Positions 47,735-60,044 of a stretch of DNA of 64,000 nt are shown here, piece after piece (within the stretch, counting starts at the first letter, position 1; each line of letters starts with the position of its first letter). The DNA comes from Lepeophtheirus salmonis (lineage: Eukaryota; Arthropoda; Copepoda; Siphonostomatoida; Caligidae). A model generated the notes under the pieces. It searched no databases, was not told the DNA's origin, and was given only the letters and a program-made list of their open reading frames with translations. The position numbers were made by a program, and so were the translations under genes. The DNA lies in assembly GCF_016086655.4 (NCBI RefSeq), contig NC_092584.1, positions 14,187,907 to 14,251,906 of the forward strand, read 5' to 3'.

Positions 47735-48800
47735 TGCGGGGACAAAATCTGCAGCTTCGAAAAAAAACAAAAAACTATAAGCTTATTTTATAATATTTAT
47801 TGATAAATTAAAAACGAATAACTTTATTAGGAAATATAGCAGTTATCTATTAAAGGAAGCCGCCGTCTGCGGCCAAACCCAGCTCAATGCAGCTACGAAA
47901 CCGAGAACAGGCATTTTGGATCTGCACTGCTGCTATCTCACTGAATTTCTCCTTGATGCAGGTAATGAGAGACTGCTTGGTGTTATGGGAGGAGCGATTG
48001 GGCATGCTCTCCACGTAGGAACAGACAAAGTAGTCCAACGGGTTCAAATCCGGTGATGAGGGAGGCCAAGAGGAGAAGGTACGAACGCAAAAGCATTGCT
48101 TTTCAGCCATTCTTGCGTCCACTTAAGTTTGTGGGCCGGAGCTGATTCCTGCGGCCACATCCACGACCGTGATGTCCGTGCTCACCCTGAGGCCTGTCTC
48201 AAAGATGTGGGGCGGCATGACATGACCCTCACTTGACACGACCCCAAAGATCATGACAGTGGCCGGAAACTTGGTCTTCATGGCCCTGGGGACGTCTCTG
48301 TTGTTCACGGCAATCCAGCGATGGTTCTGGGAGTTGTGGATTTGATCCTGAACAAAATTCTTCTCATCAGAGAAGAATCAGAGCATGTTCAATCAGAGGT
48401 CTTGTACCTTAAGTACTTCTTCACACAAGTGCTCAAGGTCCACTCGGCCACGCCCAGGTCCCTCGCCATGGCTCTCATGGAACGTTGCAGGTCCTCGTCA
48501 ATGATGTCCCTGTCGTTGCTGATGAAGGTGACGTCCCGGACAACCCTGGTGCTCTTCTCCTCCTTCTTCTTCCTGTCAAAAACGTCCATCGGGTCCGATG
48601 ACTCCTCCAGCTACTTCCTGAGACTTTTGACCGTTGTAACTGGCATTGACAGAAGGCCAGCGATGTCAGCATTGCTTAGTTTCATGTGATCAAAAAGTAT
48701 AATCTGAATAGAAGCGCACCTACGATCTCTCTCATTGAACATAATGACTTTTTTTAGGTACTTAAAATGATGTTATCGCTACAAATGGTGAACAATAACT
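47735..48800 (-). mobile_element. Mariner-like element, relatively young
   Basis: The minus-strand transposase is nearly complete but frameshifted. N-terminus: FNERDRRCASIQIILFDHMK (about 48,740-48,680). Then DVFDRKKKEEKSTRVVRD and RSMRAMARDLGVAEWTLSTC, the second HTH. First catalytic box LLSDEKNFVQDQ (about 48,385-48,345), then TKFPATVMIFGVVSSEGHVM and PPHIFETGL. The second box is QESAPAHK (48,126-48,150), with Glu in place of Asp. The third is SSPDLNPLDYF (about 48,066-48,030). The tail QIQNACSRFRSCIELGLAAD closes at 47,850. G+C is far above the surroundings, and three of the frames remain long (90, 66 and 61 codons), so decay is recent. Left end near 47,735 (GTGCGGGGACAAAATCTGCA); right end uncertain. 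Confidence 0.82.
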
Positions 48801-48934
48801 AAAGCCTATAATCCGGAAAAAATTTTAACACCAAAAACAGACGGATCAGACATCAGCTGACGGAGTAATGTTGTCTTGTAAAGAAGTTTCTAATTTAAAT
48901 AAGATCTTATCAATTACGAAACTCTTTATTTATA

Positions 48935-49605
48935 CCTTAACCACCGATTGCAACATATTTCTAACACATCTTAAATATATTCTTATTAACATAAATTGAA
49001 AATAGATATAGAACTAATTTAATTATGACTCCTTTTCACAATTTTCTCAAATAATCAGACTTTTATTGTATATTTTTAAAATACATTTTGAGCTTGTACA
49101 AATAAATTACACAACGCACTCGATTTACTTTCTCTTATAATTTTATTATATATATATGTTATTTCTATATTTTTACTTTTAAATCATTTTAACGATATTT
49201 TTGTTTAGTGCACCTGTCTTGTTTTTGTTTTTATATAATTATAATAACATTTGCTCCATGTCTTCGATTTTAGTTGTTGTCTTAACAACCTGATAATAGT
49301 TTATCAGCTGGATTTTTGTCGTGATCAATCTGCGCTTTGTTGTGTTATCAAGTCATATCGCTGATGAGTTGTTTATATTAGAGGTCTGAAAAAGGAAATT
49401 CACTTTAATTTATAATGCTTACTTATGTTGCATATCAATGCAAATTACTTTTTTGTTTTATTTACTTATTTGTGTATGTAATGTGAATGAATAAAGACAT
49501 TGAAGAAAACAAATGTTTTTTACTCGGGATGAACTTGAATTAAGATGAAACTTCTCTTGGGATGAATGGAGAGAGGCGAACTTTCTGCGGTGAAAAGATC
49601 GCGGC
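48935..49605 (+). repeat. Dispersed repeat pair, copy 2
   Basis: Counterpart of 33,400-34,135: the same start block, then after a diverged middle an end block rich in GATGAACTT/GGCGAACTTTC words (49,527-49,605). It begins about 100-150 bp beyond the right end of the mariner-like element at 47.7-48.8 kb. Confidence 0.6.
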
Positions 49606-50744
49606 GAACTTTCCTGTAACCTGATAAAATGTTATTTAAATTTAAAAATTGCTATATCCCTGTTAACTAACACAGGATAAAATAACTCATATTGTAATTG
49701 AATAAGGCATTAATTATATGGTATATACATTATAACTTGTACAATTTTTGTATTGCATAAAATCTAATTGAAGGTTTCTGGAGCATACTCAAAATTATTG
49801 GAGATCAAATTTATAATCAAAGGAATAAGTAGAATTTGTATAATACTCTATTTTTCTAACTAAAAGTAAAACCAAGTGGGTACAATAAGGCCTTAGAGTT
49901 GTAAATCATACGTCAGAGAAAAAAAAAGTAAGAAACTAAAGTGACGTTAAAAAAAGAACTTTTGGTACAAATTGATTCCTTTAAAGTGATCATTTTACAG
50001 CCTTAGAAATGTACTTTAATGTAATTGATACATAACATGTCATAAATTGCTAAGGTTCACATCAAACACAGTGTATTCATATAGCCTATCATCCCTTACT
50101 TCTTTCTTCTTTACCCTTATATCATCCATATTATCATTATTATTATTTCATATTTTGACAGGTTTTTTTTATATAAATCGAATAAGTATATATTTTATAC
50201 ATACATATTATATATCCAAAGAAGTTAAACTTATCAAATAGGTTAATCATAATTGAATTTTGTATGTATAGTATATTCCAATATATATACGCCTTTATAA
50301 TATAAATACATATATTACCTAAATATCAATTTTATAAATCCCAGTCAAGACATTGAATAAATTGAGGCCATCATTAAAATAATGAAGAGCTTGTAAAATA
50401 AAAATTACCTTAATACGTATGACTGTTTATATCCTTGTTGTGCCTATATATCTTTCCATAAAAAAAAGCCTATCAAGTTTGGGCATAGATTGACTTCATT
50501 TCCTTCACATACCATGTGATTTGCAATTTTCCAATATATATGTATGTATAGGTAGCTTTCCCTCCACATTCGTTTGAGACAGAAGGTTTATCTTCATATT
50601 TAATTCCAGGGTCTAGAATGATGAATATCATTGAAATTCCGCATATTTTACATCCAACTATTTGTAAATAAAGGGGCCCCAAAAATAGCAATAGGATTTA
50701 ATTGAGATTTTATTAGAAGGTTTCAAGTTTTGGTTTTATCCATG
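49606..50744. other. No recognised gene
   Basis: AT-rich; TATATA-rich stretches at 50,170-50,320. Short frames at 50,047-50,241 (+) and 50,473-50,691 (-) have no family features. Confidence 0.5.
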
Positions 50745-51150
50745 CCTTCAAGTGCCTGTGAAATCTCCTAAGCACCGGTCTCAGTGCTAAGAAGGCTGCC
50801 GAGACCGTTAAAATCTGTCTACAAAATCAAAAAGTACATTAAGGAATGCCCTCACCCATACAGCCCAGAAAAACCGAAAATTTTACAGCAACTATTTGGT
50901 ACTTCAGGCCTACTTCCATGTTGCCTTCATGTATGTTTCACCTAAATCCCCTGTCGTTTGTAGTTTGGGGCATCTTGGGCAAGAATGTATCACGCATTTC
51001 TCATTTATGTTTGGATTCGCTCCGAGGTGACATCATGTTAGTGTGGTATGCCATTGACAAATACTTCATCTTCAAGAGCTGCCAATTTGTTTCCAGGCGT
51101 ATCGAAAAAGTATTTGTTTTTTATAAAGAACATAGTCAATAAAAATATAG
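50745..51150 (+). mobile_element. Mariner-like deletion derivative (family 2, copy 2)
   Basis: The plus strand opens with an HTH fragment (GLSAKKAAETVKICLQN, about 50,780-50,830) and continues, after the same joining region as the 37.4-kb copy (PRKTEN corresponding to LEKPKHN), into the C-terminal domain. There it reads FVVWGILGKNVSRISHLCLD, then YFIFKSCQFVSRRIEKV. The frame 50,846-51,142 is open for 98 codons, so this copy is less decayed than its sister. Most of the catalytic domain is missing. Confidence 0.68.
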
Positions 51151-51700
51151 CTTAATACAGTATTATAACGTATCCCAAATTGGTTCTGACTTGTTTTTGA
51201 GTCTGATCTTTTTTATCATTCAACGGTCCAAATGACAGATATATCAGTCTTTTACTCCTAGAGTTCTAGAGCTATATATATATTTATTTTCTTCAGAAAT
51301 AGCTAGCATTGAAGAATATCATAACTAAGAAAATGATAAATGATAGCTAGAAAGTCTTTTTGAAAGAGGTTATGAATTATTATGAAACTTTAGCTACTAA
51401 AACAACGTAGTTACAAGTAGCTATGTAATTTCAGATATTGTAGTTTCTACAAAAGACAAATAATGACCGGAATGATTTGAAAGCAATCTTTTTTTCTTTT
51501 TTTTACCGATTCAACAATAGGAAATTATGATTGCCATTTGGTTTATTCTAATTTTATAAGATAACATGTATTACAGGAGATTTAAAAATTGGTTTTAAGT
51601 TGTCTTTTCTTAATTCTATATACATTTTATAATTGAGTCATGCTATTGCAACTTTTGTGTACTTTAACTGTAACCCTTGGATTCAAGATAATGTGTATTT
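51151..51700. other. No recognised gene
   Basis: AT-rich; the TATATATATTTA patch at 51,272-51,290 is the only structured feature. Confidence 0.5.
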
Positions 51701-51739
51701 CTACAGAGCCAGGGTTAAAATTACCCCATAATATCTTGA

Positions 51740-53540
51740 TTCGATTAAGAAAGAATTTTAACTTGCCAATACTTCCTTGGAATATTTATTCATCCCAAAA
51801 CTGAAATATCCTTCTTATATATCTTGTGTAACAAGGGCAGTTACTGATATGTGCAACCGCCCAGAATGGTATATGTTGAGGGGTGGCATGAGCGTCAAAA
51901 GTAATTGTTTGCATTCAGTCCCGTTATTTTTTTATTACTCATGTCACTGGGTATCAGAGTGACAATAAAACTTTTCTCCACTTTCCTGTAGACACCATAT
52001 AATGAAATAAGTTATTGTTCCTGTTTTCCATGAATGTATGGGTCCCACCAGATGTTCTTTTTCGAAATCGATCAAAAAAACTAACTATAGACCTGGTACC
52101 CCAGATGAAGATGTGACCAGTCCTTTATAAGGCATACGAGATGGTACTATTGAATATGCAAAAGATAATCTTAAAAAATACATTTTCAAGTGACAAAAAA
52201 GAAAATTATTAAAACTTCTGAGCGTGGAGTTAAGTTAATGTCAACTGGTGGTATCCAACATATCCGTTGGTATTCCAAAGTGAATTCAAATTGATCCAAA
52301 GGAAGAAAAAGGATTATGTGATGTTTGTATTTTCATTACAAGAGTATATATCAAAACTTACTTGGGTCAATGCATGTCAGGCCTCTAATGCTTCTTTGAA
52401 CGACATCGCTCAAACAAAGTTGTTAATCGTATATTATTCAAATAATAGACATAAATCCAAATCTGCCTTATGCAAATTTACCAAACATTTATGGTATTTG
52501 TCCGAGAAACTCGTTGGACATGCTTTCTTCGATGCATGCTTAAGATTTGTAAGTTCAACTACAAAAAGAAATATGCATAGCTCTCTCAAAGCTAAGCACA
52601 GAAGGTTAAACACTTAACTAATGATTTTATAAATAAAAATATTAAAGACTCTGTCACGAAGAAGTCAAAAAAATTATGGAAATTTTGGACCTGCTTGATA
52701 GTTTTTCGGAAGTTGACTCAGCACTTTGAAAGTGTAGGGAAGACTAAATGGATGCATCAGAATAAGATACTTCGCTCCACGTATGCAATGATCTTACTGA
52801 TAAAGGAGTAGCACTCATTACAGAACATAGTGGGTTAATAACAAATTACAAAATACCAAATCAATATATTCTACATGTTGTCGAAGACCATCGAAAGATC
52901 TACCCAACACCAAAAAGAAAATACTTACCAAAAGTCATTAGGATTTTTTTAAATCTTACAGAATTAAATTAAAAATTATTTATATCTCTGATATTGTAAG
53001 AAACTATAAATGTAAATATTTCTGAATAAATTTAATTAACAAAGGAAATATTTTGAACAATATATATCTTGTGTCTAAATATGTTTACATAAATAAAGTA
53101 TGTACTTGTTCATTTATTTGATACATCATCAAGAAAAAAGAACAAAATGTAACCAAAAGATATATTTTAGTAGGTACTATCTTCGATTATGATGACCTAG
53201 ACTTTTACTTCTGGTGTTGCGTTTTAAAATTGAATTAAAAATGTCACTTTCTCTAAAAAGGTCACTAAGGCCATGGTTACTAAAATTTTTTTTTTTGTTG
53301 GTTTAAATGTGAACTAAATTTTCATCTTTATCAGGCTACTAGTTGGGTTGTAATAGGCTAATGAATTCAAAAAATTCTCATGAGCTAAATTTCAATTGAT
53401 GTTATTTTTGAACATATATGTATAATTTTTTTTTTTTTTTTTTTTAAATAGTTATAATATTTATTTTATTGTAAATTTAATGAGCTCAATTTATTGTTTA
53501 ACAAAAACCTTTAATTTAAGGGATATGAACAGATTGAAGC
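51740..53540 (+). repeat. Dispersed protein-bearing repeat, copy B (longest)
   Basis: The plus strand shows decayed coding from about 51,760 to 52,960. Recognisable pieces are a segment near 52,060-52,130 (EIDQKTNYRPGTPDEDVTS), the open frame 52,267-52,617 (116 codons; ISKLTWVNACQASNASLNDI), and the C-terminus GVALITEHSGLITN, then VVEDHRKIYPTPKRKYL (52,808-52,925). The 3' tail to about 53,540 is shared with copies A and C (AAATTAAAAATTATTT start, CATCATCAAGAAAAAAGAAC block, CTACTAGTTGGGTTGTAATA block). The combination of a long protein and a shared untranslated tail suggests a mobile element whose enzyme I cannot classify. Confidence 0.62.
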
Positions 53541-56500
53541 AAATAATCAGTTGTCTTTATTTTTATTTTTTTAAACTGTTCAAACTTTTCTTAAATGTCT
53601 TTTTTGTACAATTAGGAACCATTTTTTGACCTAAGCCATTTACTTTTCCAAAATAATTAATTTTATTGTCACCTACCCTATATGTGTGGCTTTAATAATA
53701 GTTGAAGTAAAAGTTTGGATGGTTTTTTTTTGCTTTACTTTGATAATAAAATTAATTTTGTAAGGAATATCCGCATTACATGGTTTCAAATAGTTTTCTG
53801 ACTAATATTCAGTTACTTGTCAATTGAATATGTGCTCACATGCCTATCCAATTCGATGATTTCCATTATTTTATCAACATTGTTAACAACCATATTACCA
53901 GAACGGAATCGTTGGAACCACCACTTTGCTGTTGCTGTATGTGTTTTACCTTGGTCATATGATCATATCGAAGAATTGATCATATATTCTCTTTTTTACT
54001 TCCCATTTTAGGGACGGTTTATAACATAATTGGCTTCACCAACAAATACAAATGATCTATTTTTAAGCAACCACTTAACATTTAAGCATACTTCAAGCTT
54101 TTTTTATGAAATGTACTAATTGTGAATTATCGCTCACAAAAGACATCTTGCAAATGAAGCTTAGAACTTTCTACTTAACCTAATATATAAGTTGTTTTAT
54201 TTTCTGGCTAGTTTACTTGGAGGGTGGTGGTGAAGGTGAAGCTCGAGTGGGCGTCATAACAGCTAAGCCCATCACTGTATGTGTGTGTCATACTTTTGCT
54301 CCACTTTTTATTTAAATTTTTCATTTATCATATATTACTTGTATACTATTTTTAAAGTGTTTCTTCATTAGTTTCTGAGTTATGTATGAATGACTCTACA
54401 TTTAATAATCCAGGTTTGAGAGATTGATTATCATGCACTCATGATTCTAATGTATTGCATACAACCTCCGGCTAAAAATCATCCTTTGCATCACTAATAT
54501 GAATCAATGGATATATATATTCCTAAAATATGACTAGTTCATACAAGTTAGGAGAATGTACAACTTGCAGTTTGGACCGAAAACATTGTGTGATATTAAT
54601 TAAACACCATTAATTTAAATTAGTTACTTGAAATCGATATTATCATTTTATATATTCGTTCGGAGTAATATTCAAACCAATGAATCTTGAACTTTTATAT
54701 ATGATGGAAATTTTATATAAATTTATAAATGATTAGAAAATCTAAAACACACCAGCTATTGTCCAATTTGATATAATCATTGAGGTTTTTTAAAGATCAA
54801 CATATAGGTTGTATATAGTTTGTTACAAAATACTAAAAGTGTTTATTTTTCTACTTTTATCAATCGTAACGGGTTAAACTGTAGCCTTATCTAAAGCTGA
54901 AATTGTCTTCTTTCTACTTATTTAAAAAAAAATCCTATTGTAAAGGATAACAGGGCAGAAAGTATGGCGAAGGAAGATATGTGGTATTCAAGTGGTAATG
55001 CCAAAAAAAAAACAAGACTCTAAACGTCCATTTATAACAAATTAACAATCAGAATAAGGTCATCAATACTTTAAGCCGTCTTCTGGGTCGTATTGGAGTT
55101 GATGGGCAACAGATAGATAAGTAAAAACCCTACAATCACTATGCACTACCTGTCTAAATAAATGAAAATCAGTGAAGGGACATTTAGGACGAATTTGAAC
55201 GAAGACATTATTAGCCTTAAGGGCTTCCTTAGATATCGTCTACAGCTTATAATAACATTAAGGAAAAAGAAAGTGATAGAAAAGGCTGGAAAATGTCATT
55301 CTTGTGCATCTAGATGGACTCTAATTGTACTTCTCACCCAAATTCGTGTTCTGTCAAATAAAATAATATATATGCGTTGGAAAATATTTCTGAGGGAAGT
55401 ATCGAGAAGGGTTTTTATAGCTTTTCTACCTTGCATCGAGATAGTTATCATTGTTAAAACAGGTCATAAAAAAATGTTATAAAATTTAATCAACTTTGCC
55501 ATTTTGAGAGTTTTGTTTTCTTTAATCTAAGAAGTAAAATATTTTAGAAATCCTATTTGTTTGGATATATGTCTATAACTTATGTAATGATTAATTTAAT
55601 TTTTAGCAACATAAATAAGCTTAAATAAATTACAAAATATTTTATGACTTACTTACTTTGAATCAATACAATATTATTGAGATATCAACAATAAAAGTAA
55701 ATATTAAAAGTTATTATTCCCTAAATTTATAATAAAATTGACGACCCGATCGTTATTTGAACTATTTCTCTAAAAAATGAGGTTTGTACTATTCTATCAT
55801 TCCTATTTCTAGACAAACTCAATTCTTTCGTTGTGAATAATATGGTTATTCTTCAGATAAGAAAAACACATTTTTGTTGAAATCAATTGAACTTTCCATT
55901 GTATATATTGAAGTTGTGAAAGACCCCTAAAATAGTCAATTTAACAATTTTTTGGGCAAAAAAATGAAATTTTTGGAAAATCTGTACTTTTTTACTTAGT
56001 AAAACACTTTTCAAAGAAAGTTAAGATATAATGTTGCACAAAGAGAACAAAACAGATGGTAAATACGTGGTTGCAAAAAAATATTTGTTTATCATTTTTT
56101 TATTCATATATTCATTTTAGTGACTATCTATAGAAAAACTTTTAAAAGATTGTTTATTTATATAAAATAGATAATTCAATTATATAATGCTATTTTTCAC
56201 AATATGAGGATTATTTTTATGTGAAAATATTATACTTTAAATACTTTTATAGAATACACACAAAAATATATCATATTACATATTTTTTTACATCTTAATC
56301 AAACCATGTGGTAAGTGTAAACAGATATTAGTACAAATTTGCATTAGAAATAATTATTTGTATTTAGAAAAAAAAAAGGAATAAATTTATTTTTTATTTC
56401 ATAAATTGACTTTTATGAAAAGTTTTACACAAGAAAAGAAATATTTTCAATCCAAAAATAAATATTAATTTTTATCAAAATTGTGAATTTTCCAACCTCA

Positions 56501-57056
56501 AAAGCTCTATATAACCACTAAAAATTGACTAGTATGCCTCAAACTTTTTTTTTACCATAATACAATTTATACACTGTGTGAATATTACATTTTTAAATTT
56601 ATTAAAATAAAACAAGAAATATATTTGTATGTAATATTATTCAGAAAGTATGTTTTTTTTGTTTTTTTTCAATAACCTCAAAATGCTTATTTTAAATAGT
56701 ACATACTTAAATGCATAGGTTTACATAGTTAGAAAGTATCATTTGCATCGGCAAAATGAAGTAAAGTTTTTTTAAGTATATATTGATATCGTTTGTGAGG
56801 GTATCATTTTATTTTTTTATACCTATATAAATAATTATTTGCATACCTTGATAATCATTATATCACATAGTAATATATTTTTAATACCTTGTTGTTCTGA
56901 TTCCAATAGTTGAAAGCAATTTGTAAAAATAATTACAGGGGAGGGTTGCAAAACGTAGACTAAAGAGATAGATTTAAAAATACATCAATATTGTTATATT
57001 TTCTATAGGCGAAAAAATAAAGTCTACAAAACATATAGTCATTGTTTTTGCATAAC
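53541..57056. other. Mostly unassigned; weak coding patch near 55.3 kb
   Basis: No gene could be established. At 55,162-55,482 (+) a 106-codon frame overlaps another frame reading VILVHLDGL and GKYREGFYSFSTLHRDS; this could be a decayed transposase, but no defining motif is present. A GC-rich patch at 54,215-54,290 reads LEGGGEGEARVGVITAKPIT without context. The rest, notably 55,500-57,000, is AT-rich. Confidence 0.3.
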
Positions 57057-57061
57057 TTTTT

Positions 57062-57560
57062 TCATTCAATGTGGTCACCTTCTTTATCAATCACAGCCTG
57101 TTCATCAACTCATGCATGACTTTCAGGCCATGCATGAGTCGATGACAAACTCCTTAGACAAATTGTACCATGTAACCACTATGAACGACTTCAGTGAGTC
57201 CACATTTGGATGTTAAGTCCAGTTGGTTTCCTTCTAAAAAACTGTTTTATTGAGTAAAGTCCAACCAGTTCAAACTGGTGAAGAATTGGGCTATATCTCT
57301 TTGGACCAGAATCGAACCATGTAATTTTTGCAAAACTTTTGGTATAGCAGAGGTTTCAAGTGCCAAACAGTTTTGGTTTTTCCTTGGACCATGACCGGGA
57401 TTTGTCGTAATTTTTTGTTTATTTACTTATGCAAACCAGGCTTTTATACGATTTTGGCCACTTCCAGGTCAAAAAGCTTCAAGAAAACAATCGTCAGTGG
57501 GTCCTGACAATTTTAGTTTTTGTTCTCTTTCGAACAACACTTGAGTTGAGAGTTTTTAAA
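57062..57560 (-). mobile_element. Mariner-like deletion derivative
   Basis: On the minus strand an N-terminal fragment (FERRTKTKIVRTH, about 57,525-57,490) is followed after lost sequence by the C-terminal domain: WDN/HGTICLRSLS-like text around 57,170, then VIDKEGDHIE and a stop at 57,092-57,062. The VIxKEGxHIE ending is the usual terminus of these transposases. A 22-bp near-palindromic duplication (CATGCATGACTTTCAGGCCA and CATGCATGAGTCGATGA, 57,109-57,145) lies in the tail. Confidence 0.55.
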
Positions 57561-57952
57561 GGCCAACTAATGTTATATTTATAAGTCACACTTGTGGGAA
57601 CAATGATCTTCCAATTATATTAAAATATATTCAAAACAGTGAACTATATTTTCTATGGTCTTTTATTTAAAGGGTTAAGGGATACCTTTTAGAATCCACA
57701 TACATATGCAATAAGATCTTCATTCCATGTCTCAAACTTTCTTTAAAAATATACAGATACATTACCATATATTGTTGTATAGAGATATTTATATATAGAA
57801 ACAGAGCGTGAGATAGAGGGGGTGTTATTGAGTTTCTTGACAGTTTTGTGCATTTTCATTAAACACTTCTCTGAAGGAACTACAACCAGACTCAGGGATT
57901 TGAATGTTACTTTTGAAGGTCCCTCGAGATTTGCAGATGGCAAAGTATGCAT

Positions 57953-58320
57953 TGTATGAATTAATAAGACTGTGGCATTATGACTTGTTTAAATGCTTTA
58001 TTGTAGCTCTTGTTATCAGCTAATGACTATTTATTTTACTGTAATTTAAAACTAAAATGTACAAATTAATATATATAAAATGTGTAAAACAGGACGTTTG
58101 AAAATGCTTGAAGAGAAAAATTGTTTTTATAATAATTTTTCAAAAAATATTACTAAAGTCAATTTGTCTCATTTGTGACTCAAGCAGAACATGCATCCAC
58201 ATTAAAAATGACCATTATTATATTATCAATATGGATATACTTCATTAAATGTAGCTTTCAAATAATAAAACGTTTTTGGTTCCACCCCATCTAGTTCGTT
58301 CATTATAATCCTTTATAGAT
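57953..58320. other. No recognised gene
   Basis: Unassigned AT-rich DNA between the 57-kb remnant region and the solo terminal repeat at 58.3 kb. Confidence 0.4.
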
Positions 58321-58347
58321 TTCCCAATTTATCTGGACGACCCTGTA
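58314..58347 (-). mobile_element. Solo Tc1/mariner-type terminal repeat
   Basis: Read on the minus strand from a TA at 58,346-58,347, the sequence is CAGGGTCGTCCAGATAAATT then GGGAAAT, matching the CAGGGTxGTCCxxxAAATTGGG style of IS630-type ends. No partner was found within 1 kb on either side. Confidence 0.45.
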
Positions 58348-58353
58348 CTGGGC

Positions 58354-58695
58354 CTAAAAGCCTGAAACATTGCATTGGTGTCTCTTTTTTATTTGGTTAG
58401 GCTTAAATAGGGGTGCCGATTGGGAGGGTGGGGGAGTCATATAAAGAGGCCTTATTTTAGACCTATTTGTTTTGAAATAGTATGCATTATAAGTAAATTT
58501 ACGGACATCATACCGAGTGAGGACACCAAAACCACCGACACTATATAATATGACGAATTTAGGGATCGATTTTTGAAATGATAAATGTCTCACATGGGAT
58601 CTCAAAAGAGTTTTTGGAGGCTTTGTTTCAAACATCGATCTCCAATACTGATGGAATGGTGATAAAAAACTTGAACAAATCAACGTACTAATCAT
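58354..58695 (-). other. Unidentified open frame of 113 codons
   Basis: An uninterrupted minus-strand frame beginning MISTLICSSFLSPFHQYWRS and ending in a basic stretch (KPNQIKKRHQCNVSGF). No signal peptide with a cleavage site, no membrane pair and no family motif is recognisable; the interior has an RHLSFQKSIPKF segment. In DNA with this composition a chance frame of 113 codons is uncommon but possible, and the frame starts next to a solo transposon end. It may be part of an unrecognised element or a host exon. Confidence 0.2.
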
Positions 58696-59059
58696 TTCAA
58701 AAGTCCTACTTTTCTAAAGTAGATTATTGTTATTTCTTTTAAACAAACGATGTTCAGTAGTATGTTATGAACCATTTCATAATTTTTTTTCAATTGAAAA
58801 AAAAAAAAGGACTATTTTAATGCAGAAGTTAAGTATCTTTTTTAATGCTTAAAGCCATTTGATAAAGTTTCATGTATATTTATAGGAAATTAGTTCAATG
58901 TAAATTAGTAAAAATATCAACTTTGAGTCCAAAAATACTATCATCTTCAATTATGATACAATTGATGCTATCAATGATATTGCACAATGTTTGATGCAAA
59001 AATAATGTAATTGCTAATCATTTTAATTAAAATTACTCATTAGGTTGATTATTGGTGGA

Positions 59060-59258
59060 GCAACGAGAAAAGTAGACCTATGCCTCATTGTTCTATGGAA
59101 CCTTCACTATTGGGCAATTCGTTTTTCGTGGATTTTGCATAGTATGATTTTATAGTTCTAAATCGCCTCTTTGGCCGATACTCCACGAAAAATTAACCTA
59201 ATGCCTTAACAAAAAACGAGATGGACAATATGAGACATGGTTTTACTTTTCTCTACAA
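59060..59258. mobile_element. MITE of about 200 bp
   Basis: The left arm 59,064-59,093 (CGAGAAAAGTAGACCTATGC) pairs with the right arm 59,225-59,254 (read back: GAGAAAAGTAAAACCATGTC, then TCATATTGTCC against TCATTGTTCT). Inside, TTTTTCGTGGA (59,130-59,140) pairs with TCCACGAAAAA (59,191-59,201), so the whole unit can fold on itself. No coding capacity. Confidence 0.7.
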
Positions 59259-59434
59259 AAAATCGTCGTAATTATTATTATTCTGGGACACATAAAAAGT
59301 TTAATCGAACTAAAGGACTTAAATGACTTAAAGGCATTATAAATAAATAATTTTAATTCGTCAAAATGAAATGATAACAGCAATTAAAAGTAGGGTATCT
59401 AAAATGACGGATGTAAAAATTAAGTAAGACGTTG

Positions 59435-59515
59435 ACAGGTGTACAAGTTTTAACTTGTACACTTTGGATGTAAAATTTACAACTTGTATAGGTATTACAA
59501 CTTGTACACAACATA
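59435..59515. repeat. Nested inverted and direct repeats of ACTTGTA
   Basis: GTGTACAAGTTTTAACTTGTACAC at 59,440-59,463 is a palindrome, described here by its half GTGTACAAGTT. It is followed by two more ACAACTTGTA copies (59,481-59,490 and 59,500-59,510). Function unknown. Confidence 0.65.
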
Positions 59516-60044
59516 CATATTAATAAGACTCTTCCGAAAAAAAAGAGATCTCAAGTAAACTTAATTTTATTTTTCAATGGAATTATAATCATAATATTTA
59601 TGTTTTTTCATAAAACTTTTTGAACGTACTAACTTTTTTTTAAACATAAAATTTATGTCATGCGAAAATATTTTATAAAATATATAACTTTGTAATAATA
59701 TTTTTCCTTCTTTTTAATGTTTATATGTAAATATATTTTATATTACCGACTCAACTGTTTCATCTTTGATTATTAAATAACAATTATATACGATTTGTAG
59801 AGACGTTAGAAAATAGTTGTAAAATACTCCTTTCATTCAAGTCCCCCATCTTGTAGGACAGATATCAGAGGTAAGTGTATAAATTTTAATGCACATTCTT
59901 ACTTTCATTCCAACACATGAAAGTAAATACACACTGGAACTATGTTGATATATCAGCTCCTTTTGCGTCAGGTTGTTATCAAAAAAGATTTTACTAAAGT
60001 TACAAAACTATATAGGCCATTATTATTATTTTTATAAATCAGAC

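Noticed and set aside
48035..48052. tRNA B-box-like GGTTCAAATCCGG
   Set aside because: It is the complement of the transposase PDLNPLD codons; no A box or cloverleaf surrounds it.
48475..48689. Overlapping frames on both strands, including a 122-codon plus frame from 48,321
   Set aside because: Antisense or out-of-frame shadows of the GC-rich minus-strand transposase.
55162..55482. 106-codon frame with LVHLDG-like text
   Set aside because: Suggestive of a transposase but no catalytic or DNA-binding motif could be confirmed.
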